A stretch of DNA of 56,852 nt. Origin: Gymnopus androsaceus JB14. Its lineage: Eukaryota > Basidiomycota > Agaricomycetes > Agaricales > Omphalotaceae. The notes under the pieces were generated by a model, which searched no databases, was not told the origin of the DNA, and saw only the letters and a program-made list of their open reading frames with translations. The stretch is taken from the NCBI GenBank assembly GCA_009733575.1, contig ML769779.1, forward strand, positions 1 to 56,852, written 5' to 3'. The position numbers and the translations under genes were made by a program. Positions 48,450 through 56,852 of this stretch are shown here, in pieces. How positions within the stretch are numbered: the stretch's first letter is position 1; every line of letters starts with the position of its first letter.

Positions 48450-49110
48450 TAATGATGAAGTTCTCTTCCACTGCAGCTCTCATCGTGCTTGCCACACAGT
48501 TTTCGCCAGAATCGTCTCTCGAGACGATTTTGCGACGGCCCCAGCGGATTTGGCCGACCTGCTAGCCGTGCAATGTTTTTGGAGAGAGTATTAACAATAT
48601 CAATGCAGTGACCATTACTAGCGTGCAGGTTTGTTTGATTAACCACTGATTAACCGTCATTGCGTGTTTTGCAAGCTGACCATGTGTATTAAAAGTTTGC
48701 TAGTAGTAGCGCCAATGACATGAGGGCTTCACTTGATACTCTTGCAAATGCCGTAGTTCGTCCTTTGACTCTAATATTATGTTATTCAGCAAGCTGGGGT
48801 AGACGTCTCAGACGTCTCTGAAGATGAGGCTACCATCACATTCGCCAATGTCGCGAGCATCCTTGTTTTACCTATTTGAATATCAGCTTCTTTCCGAAAT
48901 TCAGAAAACTCAAACCAGCTATAATGCGGCTGCTGCGAACATGATTACTGCTTGCCTATAAGTGAACGTTTTCCTTGTTTATCTTCCGTGCTCAAATGCG
49001 ATTTGGGCTGCCGAGAAGGAGCAAGCAATGCAGGTTGCTGCCATGCCCCCAGTTGCTATTGCTGCGGCCTTGCAGGTGTACAGCGCGCGAATAACAACGC
49101 GTTGAGTATA
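48450..49110 (+). pseudogene. relic of a small secreted protein
   Basis: MKFSSTAALIVLATQF looks like a signal peptide. After a one-base slip the reading continues ARDDFATAPADLADLLAVQ, then a stop. Next, across plausible introns, comes INNINAVTITSVQ, followed by ANDMRASLDTLANAV, QQAGVDVSDVSEDEATITFA and IQKTQTSYNAAAANMITACL. The helix-rich Ala/Val/Asn pattern is like small secreted fungal proteins (HsbA-type is one possibility, not established). Slip and stop codons indicate decay. Confidence 0.4.
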
Positions 49111-49847
49111 TGACTGAAACTGACTGTGAATATACTGAAGTAGTAGCTGCTACTTGTCAATCTTGCGTAGTGGTATCTTTCGATTTGAATAATTCGTGCA
49201 GATCATAGCGTCTCCTGCAAATTCCCCGCTGATGTTGATTTGAGGACATTCAAAGTAGAGAAAAGTAGTTCAGATAATCAAGTGAACTGAACCTGAACTG
49301 AACTAGACCCCAGAAGTAGACTCAGCAAGTGAACCATAGGATAGTCTAGTTGTTTTACTCAAGTGAACTAGTATGAAGTGAACTCCTGCCCCTACCCTCC
49401 ATGATGCAATGCCCTGATCCCAATGTCCATTGTCTCCCAATTTGGAAGGTAGAGAAAGTATAAAGAGCTACTTATTGGTTTGAATGCCTGTTTTGTTTGC
49501 CCTTCCTCCATGACACTCTCAAGGATACTAATGGTAGCCTGTAGGAGCCATCGCAGATGCGTCAAGAGGGAAGGTAAAACCGTAAAAGCTGTATATTATA
49601 GAACATTGACAACTTTATACATGGATGGACAATGGTAGCTTCAATTAACCAATAAGGAAATTAACAAATATAGAGAAGAATATGGGTAGCTGCATTGGGG
49701 TTGGGTTCAATGTTGGGATGATGTGGCCAAATCAGGATCAAAGTGAACTCGGGGAAAGTTGAGGAGTTCAGTTCTGGCATTTAAGTATAATCAAGTGAAC
49801 TCAAGTAAAGTTTAGATTTTGAAGGAGTTCACTTGAGAGTTCAGATG
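49111..49847. other. non-coding stretch rich in AAGTGAACT words
   Basis: AAGTGAACT and its variants recur near both edges (about 49285-49380 and 49740-49835), partly in inverted orientation, as in subterminal regions of small transposons. No termini or target duplication could be defined. Confidence 0.4.
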
Positions 49848-50000
49848 CATCAGCAAAACCTGGGTGTACTGGACAGCGCTGGATAGCGCTATCCAGCACT
49901 CATAGCACCCATAGCACCCATAGCAAGGTCCCCATCTATCCAGAGCTATGGATCGCTATGGATTGCTATGAGCTGCTATGGGTTGCTACAGATTTCGCAT
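49848..50000. mobile_element. half copy of a CATCAG hairpin element (copy E)
   Basis: It starts CATCAGCAAAACCTGGG, preceded by TG, and shares CCATAGCAAGGTCCCC with copy C. It contains the perfect palindrome CTGGATAGCGCTATCCAG (18 bp) and many GCTATGG repeats. No right terminus is found before the Copia LTR, so the right arm is lost or strongly diverged. Confidence 0.55.
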
Positions 50001-50140
50001 TTCATGGCACATCATCACATCATCTGTCAGTCTTTCAATTCATTTTTTTTGTTGTCCTCGGAATTGTTTCTCTCACTTGCAAGACCAAATAATTATAATA
50101 AATCATATATATTGGATTAGTAGTACATAGTAGGATAGTC

Positions 50141-50449
50141 TGTTGGAGACTACTCTGTCCGATACCATACACTTTGACATTTCTGTTTACAGTTATATTT
50201 ATTTATCCGGTTTCGAAGTTTCGGCTTACTCAAGTCAATCGTACGATCGACTTATATACCTTACGCAGTGCATTCCGCCTCCCTCAGTTGTACCGCTACT
50301 TACGTGTCCAACTGAGGTGAGATCTCTTTCTGAATTCTACTTACTGTACCTATACTTACTTTCTTTCTTTAGTTTCTATTGACCTAACAGGTACAGTAAT
50401 TAGTTGTACCGCTACTTACGTGTCCAACTGAGTTTCTATTGACCTAACA
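50141..50449 (+). mobile_element. 5' LTR of a Copia-type retrotransposon
   Basis: It begins TGTTGGAGACT and ends TTGACCTAACA, giving TGTT/AACA ends. A segment of about 60 bp (GTACCGCTACTTACGTGTCC ... TTTCTATTGACCTAACA) is partly duplicated at its 3' end (50287 and 50403; 50373 and 50433), so the true end could be 50389. The sequence from 50450 (GATTATGAGACTGG) is where a primer-binding site would lie. The gag gene starts 80 bp on. No 3' LTR is in the window. Confidence 0.65.
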
Positions 50450-50528
50450 GATTATGAGACTGGCTGTTCTACAAGCTTAAAGGAACATCTAAAAGCCAAT
50501 CAACTCACATCACCAATCCCAGGACTCC

Positions 50529-52067
50529 ATGGCATCAGGAAATTCTCCCCTGAATGTACCCTCATTCCCCGAAGCATCTCAGCTATCAGGGCAGGACACC
50601 TGGTGGGCGTTCAAAGATTGTGTCGAGCTCAATGTACAAGTTAGGGGCCTTGATGGATACCTCGATGGGTCCATTCCCAAACCAACATCGGCTACATACA
50701 TCTATACGGCCCAATCTGCTTCATCTGTTGACAGCCTTTTCCCTTCCCCGGGCAAGTGGAATCAGCGCGAACGTATGGTTGCATCCATAATCTTCCTGAA
50801 CTGCACCGATCCGATAGGAATAGGCATTGACCGCGGTGATACTGCTCACAAAACATGGCAATACCTTATTAAGAAGTACAAAGCAAAGGACGAACAGCGT
50901 ATCCATATCGCAGACACCCTTTTACGTGAACACAAGTTCAATCCCGAATCGACCACGATGGAGGACCACAAAAAGAAAATGAAGAACTTGCTGAAGCAGC
51001 TCCATAACCTCGGAGGAACTTGCAACAACTATCAATTTAGGATGATAGTCATAGCCTCCATGCCGGAAGCTTGGAAAGACTACATCCTGAACGTACCTGG
51101 TTTGTTCAGCTCCGAGGCCTTCACTTACCTCCATCGGCTCTACTTGGATAAAGTCGGTCGTACCCGCGATGGGGAAGACAACTACAACAAGAATAAGGTA
51201 GCCGCACTTGTCGCACAACACCTAGCTACACATGCTGCTAGCACGTCCTCCCCTAACGCCAAACGCGAATGACCCACCTGTATCAACCCCGTTTGTCCCA
51301 CCAAGCATCAGCAAAAAGGGGTTAAACCTATGATGACCTAGGGAACCTAGGCTACCCTGGTCACCCTGGTCACCCTGGTTACCTTGTGTCTTCCAGGCTA
51401 CCCCAGGCTACCTTAGGCTTCCTCAGGTTACCTCAGGTTCCTCAGGTTAGCTCAGGTTTACTCAGGTTTACTCAGGATGCCTCAAATTCCCAAGGTTTAT
51501 CCCTAAATCCTAGGCAACCTAGGTAACCTCAAAGAAACTGAGGCAGTCTAGGCAACCTAGGTGGCCTAGGAGACCTAGGTATCCTTAGGTTCCCTTAAGT
51601 CTCTTTAGGTCATTGTGGGTCAACCTAAAGTCAGCCCTGGGCCCAGACCATTTTTCCTGATGAGGTAGGGAGGTAGGACACACCATAGATAGGTGTTGGG
51701 CTAAAGGAGGCGGCGCTGAAGGAAAGGCGCCAAAGTCCTGGCATGACAAGTATGGGACTAAGGCATCATCCAGTGACACCACATCCCCCATCAATGTCTA
51801 CATCAGTTCCATGCACTCTCCAAAGAAGTCCGACAATGGTACGTCTGCTGACACAACATCCTCCTCCACACCATCTGATACCCCTATTAGGGTTGCTCAT
51901 GCCGTTCTAGATAACGGAGAGGATCAGAGAGGAGGAGGAGTAGATAAAGACATACCTATAACTGTTCACCACCTAGTACCTGACAATGAGTGTACCATCT
52001 GCAGAGCACGGAATATACCGCTTTACTCATCATTGACAACCAACCCAATCATCTGGAAAAGTGCCTA
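50529..52067 (+). pseudogene. Copia gag (UBN2-type) with zinc knuckle, interrupted
   Basis: ATG at 50529 opens a 247-codon gag frame with FPEASQLSGQDTWWAFKDC, WNQRERMVASIIFLNC, HKTWQYLIKKYKAKDE and a C-terminal helix-rich part, as in UBN2 gag polypeptides. It ends at TGA 51270-51272, which is probably a mutated CGA codon because the frame continues as PTCINPVCPTK. The hairpin element at 51306-51662 is inserted there. Beyond it, after an extra 8-bp AGGTAGGG, the knuckle resumes as GHTIDRCWAKGGGAEGKAP. A Ser/Thr/Asp-rich linker then runs to a stop near 52067. Protease, integrase and reverse transcriptase are missing. The retroelement is therefore dead. Confidence 0.75.
51306..51662. mobile_element. 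complete CATCAG hairpin element, copy D (357 bp)
   Basis: The left end CATCAGCAAAAAGGGG and the right end (complement CATCAGGAAAAATGGTC) are the same terminus as in copies A-C. The interior is GC-rich, with CCTAGGCAACCTAGG and CCTGGTCACC words folding on themselves less perfectly than in A-C. AG flanks both sides (51304-51305, 51663-51664). It interrupts the Copia gag zinc knuckle. The interior shows no alignment with A, B or C beyond composition. Confidence 0.75.
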
Positions 52068-52460
52068 AAGCCCTGAGATATCTGGATATCTCTGGAGGAG
52101 CCCAGGGAGATGCCTAATTCCTAGGCTTTTTCAGGTAGTATTGAAAGGTCCTGGGCACCCTGGGTGGCTCAGGGTGCCCAGGGAAATGCCCATATCCTAT
52201 GGACTCCCAAGATTCCCTGAGGAAAATTTAAAGTCCCCCAGGATATGCCACTTTTTTTGAAAAGCCTTGAGTATTCCTGGGTACATTCCAGGGGCATTCT
52301 AGAGCATCCCTGAGTAGCCCAAACATATCCCTGGGTATCTCTGAGGCATCCTCGGGACATCCCTGGGATGTGCCTGGTAAAGCCCTGTGCAGCCCTGGGT
52401 CCCTGAGTTTCCCCAGGATATGGACATTTCCTTATGGAGCCTTGGGAAACCCTAGCCATT
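52068..52460. repeat. CCCTGGG-rich low-complexity block
   Basis: Words such as CCCTGGG, GGGTGCCCAGGG and CATCCCTGGGATG recur with local dyad symmetry. The texture resembles the interiors of the CATCAG elements but the termini are absent. It starts where the Copia coding sequence ends, so it may be another insertion. Confidence 0.5.
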
Positions 52461-52649
52461 CCACAAATGGAATCAAATAAAACAACACACCAGACACAGT
52501 CACATGAATGTACTCACCCCTTACATGATCAACTTTACATGTCATCATGCTTGCAAAACTAACTCAAGTCAATAAGTAGACATTCCTGATAAAGGTTACA
52601 ATAAAAACATCGTAAAACTACTAATAACCCGGATACAACAAAGTCCATC

Positions 52650-54649
52650 CTAGGTAGATATTGGTATCTCAGCTTTACCCCAACTAGAATTGTTAGAATC
52701 GATAACTAGTGGGTGATCTTTGGCGGAGCTGGTGGAGCTTTGTCTGGAATGAGTTGCCTTAAAACTCTGACATGCATTGAGCAATACATGCCGAAGCTTG
52801 AGCAGTATTATATCAGAGATCCCAGGCGGAGGAATCCAAGGATAGAAGGTGCTATGAGTGCCTGGGAGCTGGAAAACGAGCCTGTTCTCTTGTTTAAGAC
52901 ACGAACTGAGCTCCCAACACAATCGGCAAGATTTCTTGCTGACCCCAATGGGCCATTCAATGCTGCAAGCGCTCTCCTTCTAAAGTATGAAGATGAGAGT
53001 ACAGTTAAGATTATGATGAATGATTAAAGTCTTACCTCATCCAATGTGGTGATCCAGGACATGAGTGCTGCTTCAGCATGAACCTTTGCATTCAAAGTCG
53101 TGGATAAAATTCTTGTAGTATTGTAGGGTATGCTTGATTCTAGTTTCAATTTATTCTCCAACACATCTGTCACTGTCTTGGGATGGAATACTGCAGGCTC
53201 CAATCCATGAGGATAGTAGAATCGGGAGAGTTTGAGAGTTCCTCTAAAATGTGATGCTTTAGCATAAACATATGTGGTGGCGTATTGCCAGCCCAATACA
53301 TTTTTGAAGGCACTCATAAGACGAGAAGTTGCATAGCTTGGGTACAACTGGGCGCTGTCAACTGAAGGATCCACTTAGCACCTAATCAAGGATGCTATGA
53401 CGTTACAGGACTCACCTTCCTTCTGAGTCAAATTTAACTCATCATGATCCTCACTATCCTCACTCTCGGCTACATTATTTTCATCAGCTTTGTCAGCTGG
53501 TAGGGTTGTAGAGTTTCGGAGGCTATACTGCTTGGCCTCTGGAAAACATGAGCACAACAATCAGGAGCACCGATTTTTTGAACATACCAGCATCTGCCAG
53601 AACTTTGTGCAGGCCTTCAACTGATAAAAGATGGTCTAACACGGGCTGGAGGCTTCGAAGCTTAATCATTGCATTGACTATCGCATGTATCGCCTCGGCC
53701 TTTGGCACATCTTTCCTGGTGTCCTTCTTTGCCTGCGTGGTCTCTGTCGCCTTCTTATCAACTAGCAAGTGCACCTCCAATTCAAGCCACTGTTTGTAGA
53801 TTATGCTAAGCCATGATTTGGCGTTATCGGAATTAACCGGATACTTGACTATTGAGAGATCTCCTGAGTCGGTGTTTGGGATAGAATGATTCTTCAGCTC
53901 AAGGGTCTCCTGAAGTTTTTGATGAAATTGAGTAGGAAGTTGGATGTCAACCTCTTTACAGAGTAGATTTGACTGGTGTAAACATTGCTTAATGAGCCCA
54001 AATGGCGATGTCCCCCAATGTGTGGAGATCTCCAAAACTCGCCAGGCAACTTTTTGATAGGCTCTCCGGTATATGAAGCATTGGAAAGTGAAAAGGCTGG
54101 CCTCGTTCCCGAGGGAGGTAATTACATTGAAGAGGTCCTTGAGGTGGGAATCAAATGTAAAACTGCGAAACATCATGTATCAAGAAAACATCATTCATAG
54201 ATGTTCGCATAGCCTACCTATCTTTATCTTCTGCCCACTTCTCAAGCAATTCCTTCCTGCGCATCTTGTCTGCCACAACATCAACTCTTTCGCCCATTGG
54301 CTCGCTCCTGCCAGAGTCCCGTTCAACTGCCACTTTAATTCTCTCGGCTGAGGTTTCTAGCCCCCATTTCCCCATCCTCACGCAGTCTAGCATTCTCAGC
54401 AAAGACAAGAAATTCGACAGAATTGATGTTTGTCTTGCCTACGACAACATTAACATTGGAGGCTTTGGTGTTACGAGAATTCCCTGTGGTAAGGAGGGTG
54501 GAGACGTGGTTGTAAAGCTCTGCATCTCTATCATCAGGACAAGGTACAGAACTGACTGCTTGTTGCCCACAGAGGTAAGAAGAAAGAAGAATAATATCCA
54601 ATCTAAGACTATCGGTGAGGGGAGCAGGCGGTATTTCAGACATGGACAT
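52650..54649 (-). CDS. OTT_1508-like nucleic-acid/nucleotide deaminase-fold protein
   Basis: Exons in order run from MSMSEIPPAPLTDSLRLDII (ATG 54649) to WAEDKD, then SFTFDSHLKDLFNVITSLG to HKVLADA, EAKQYSLRN to LNLTQKE, VDPSVDSAQLYPSY to LDE (ending 53036), and KESACSIEWPIG from 52979 to the stop at 52650. The deaminase zinc site is visible: NAKVHAEAALMSWI (the HxE motif) and, across the last intron, PIGVSKKSCRLCWEL (the CxxC motif), followed by LPGTHSTFYPWIPPPGI. That spacing and the GVSK-C-x2-C context fit the OTT_1508 deaminase-like family widespread in Agaricomycetes. The substrate is unknown. In exon 1 a run of five G at about 54360-54368 puts the frame one base off; four G would restore it. 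Active or decaying is undecided. Confidence 0.7.
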
Positions 54650-55680
54650 GGGAGGGAGAAGAGAAGAGTTGAGTTGTCGCTCACGACAGCAAACGGATCA
54701 TGATCAGATATTCGGATAATCACATGTATGGTACAATGACACTGCTTTGTCATTGTGATTTGTTGAGCAATAAATTTCGGAGACCAATCAGAGACAGATG
54801 GTTCACGAGCCTAGGTATAAAGTACACAAGCAGGCATAGTAATCATTGCGCCGCCACACCCTTGAATTGTCCGAATCACATTGGGAAAATTTCTTTGCTT
54901 GGCCCTGAAAATGTCCGAAACTCACGCAGCCCCTGATTTGGTTGGGTGACCACACTTGTTCCTGGCATTCATGCTCACATTCCGCCAGCTCACACTCACA
55001 CTCAGATGGCCCCCACTCACACTTGCAAGGCTCACTCTCACCAATAGCTGGCTCATACCCACGTCCGCAGACCTCAAAGTCACATACAACACAGGCGCTA
55101 TAGAAGTTAGTCAACATTGTATGTGAAGTTAATGATTATAAGTTCATTGATATTGAAGGGCGTTTGTTCAAATGTTGTATGGTATTGATAAGTTATAATA
55201 ATAACGACAGGATTACTAGAACCTGTGCTAAAGTTCATACCATTGCTAGCATGTCCAAAATTCATACCCATACCACCAGTACCTATTCGCACCAAAGGTG
55301 GCACCGGTGTTATAGCCGAACCCTGTCGTAGCCATATTCATATTATGAGTCGAAGGTTGCCCAATCAAAGTTCACAATGCCAAAATGTTGTTATTCAACA
55401 ATTATTCAAAGTGGTCCCAGAGTTCGGGACTGTGTCCAACCATGCAAGTGGATCTGGGACATCAGTTACTGTAATGAATGAATGAACCAAAAGACTCGGA
55501 AATGAGAACTCGGAGTCACAGCCGCTGAGAGTGATAATGTGTTGGCTGCAGGAGCTGAAGGAGGATTCACTGTACATCGTCATATTCAGATACAAGGAAA
55601 ATTCCAAGATGTGATTACTCACCATTAACGGGATCTCCAGTGCGGGCCTGAGCCCTTGATGATTGTAAGATACATAGACG
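54650..55680. other. stretch with weak minus-strand coding signals
   Basis: Minus-strand frames read MNMATTGFGYNTGATFGAN and, one base off, GGMGMNFGHASNGMNF (about 55340-55220), which recalls the Asn/Gly-rich start of the DUF6532-type gene at 6.3 kb. A good donor (GTGAGTAATC) follows a 22-codon frame near 55620. Nothing connects these into a gene, so no CDS is called. Confidence 0.3.
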
Positions 55681-56069
55681 TCAGGCAAACTCTGCTGGCC
55701 CCATGTGGCGTTTATAAAAGGAAATTTTTGAAATTCCCATGCCCTTTGAAGGGATTGTACTGTTGACAGCGAGATTATGGAATATAGAGGTTGAAAAAAT
55801 GCTCAACATATGTTCCATCTTCATGTGGAGCAATGTTTCAGTATTTAAGAAGTCAACTGAGAGAGGAGATAGGATTTTATACCAATTTACCGTATTTTGC
55901 TATCTCTGAGTGTAAAATCACCAAATAAAAAACCAGAGCATCCCAGTATGCATTGAAATAAGTTTTTCAAAGCAAATTTCGAAGAAGTGTCTTGAGAGTA
56001 TCAACACAAGCTCTCCGTTAGAAAGTTTCCTTTTATAAACGCCACGTGGGGTCAGAAGAGTTTGCCTGA
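55681..56069. mobile_element. inverted-repeat element (MITE-like, about 389 bp)
   Basis: TCAGGCAAACTCTGCTGG at the left matches the complement of the right end (TCAGGCAAACTCTTCTGA). Similarity runs on for about 45 bp through GTGGCGTTTATAAAAGGAAA. The target duplication is unclear (flanks GACG and TATC) and the true ends could extend a few bases outward. No coding capacity is seen. Confidence 0.7.
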
Positions 56070-56852
56070 TATCTTATTGCGGGAACTCGGTCAGATGAAC
56101 TCAACTTTCTGTCGAAGATTGGAAATGGCATCGTTCTGGTTCTTGCGGTGTTTCTTCTTTTTGTCTTGCTGGCATTCCAATGGAAAAGAAGCCTGTCAGC
56201 GGCAAGGTATATCCCAGGAATTTTCCTCTCCCTGAACTAACTTGAAGTTCTTGCTATGCATATTTAAGCGCCGCATCACCTGCTCATTGCAACAATGCTT
56301 GCTCATGTTTGGTTTCAACCGCCGGCGCCATGTGCCGCCGCAGTTGAGAATTATGTAAACCCTTCCATTACACAAAACTCTCAATGCTGCCATTGTCCAT
56401 ACTTGATAATCCTTGACTCCCTTCTCTGTCATTGGGTGATTAATGCACTGCCCACTGCTCAATTTTCAACAAACTTCACTGTCACCAGGTAAGTTTTAAT
56501 GTACTCACAAATATGAGGCTTTCCGGTGAGCTGAGTGGGCTCAAGGCCCTAAATAAGTTAAACTCTCCACCAAAAGTGACAGAAAAAATTGAAAAATACG
56601 GGGAGAGGACTGTCCAATGAGAATCCCTCTCTTCCGTGTACCCAAGCCAACTAAACACACTTTCTAGCTCTATTATTTGATTGTGCCTAGCTCGTAGCAC
56701 CGAATCCTAAAGTAAATTTTGGTTGTGTCAAGCTCATGATCATATTAAATTGACTGATGTATCCACCCCTTGGACACAGTGGCCTGCACAAAAATCTACA
56801 AGCCTCCAGTCCGGTGGGATCCTCACGCTCCCCTATGCGTCATGACAGCCTC
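56070..56852. other. right edge of window, no supported gene
   Basis: Open frames of up to 88 codons occur on both strands but match nothing recognised. No repeat termini are seen. Confidence 0.4.

Noticed and set aside
52713..53027. 104-codon plus-strand frame overlapping the deaminase gene
   Set aside because: The minus strand here contains the CRLC motif and a canonical intron; the plus frame is its complement.

Overview
This window looks like nuclear DNA from a mushroom-forming fungus (Basidiomycota, Agaricomycetes). Its genes are cut by many short GT-AG introns of about 40-70 nt. It also carries families typical of that group: UbiB/COQ8, a DUF676 hydrolase, F-box-like proteins, an OTT_1508-type deaminase-like protein, a FunK1-like kinase, intron-rich hAT transposases and Copia gag.

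Layout. (1) 1-26.3 kb is accessory and repeat-rich. It holds long-hairpin elements, a decayed acidic reading frame, a DUF6532-type relic, LTR-like repeats, and a large ankyrin-repeat gene with 25 nearly identical 33-residue units, whose end is cut by a 726-bp non-autonomous hAT element with a perfect 8-bp target duplication. It also holds a near-complete 3.9-kb hAT transposon and two smaller inverted-repeat elements. (2) 26.3-30.1 kb has a frameshifted FunK1-like kinase and a three-finger C2H2 protein. (3) 30.9-47.2 kb is a compact housekeeping island: ENP2/NOL10 (ribosome biogenesis), an F-box-like protein, an intron-containing tRNA-Gln(TTG), COQ8 (coenzyme Q), divergent NAA10 (N-terminal acetyltransferase), a DUF676 alpha/beta hydrolase and PDS5 (cohesin regulator). 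The genes are unrelated in function; neighbours share short divergent, convergent or tandem spacers. (4) 47.2-56.9 kb is again accessory: protein relics, a broken Copia element (LTR plus gag), an OTT_1508-like deaminase gene and a 390-bp inverted-repeat element.

The most unusual signal is a set of palindromic elements that share only a short terminus, CATCAGCAAAA...TTTTGCTGATG. Their GC-rich hairpin interiors fall into subfamilies with no evident similarity to one another. The four complete copies (1802-2216, 4462-4847, 8006-8182, 51306-51662) are flanked by 2-bp direct repeats (TG, TA, TA, AG). Three lie inside former genes, and excising the first with one TG rejoins an open reading frame without a break. 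Two half copies start at 200 and 49848.

Several otherwise well-conserved genes need a one-base change to stay in frame (ENP2 C-terminus, NAA10 exon 3/4, kinase, deaminase). This could be base-level assembly error as easily as gene decay. Coordinates of multi-exon genes are outer bounds; some exon junctions were worked out by hand and some are unresolved.
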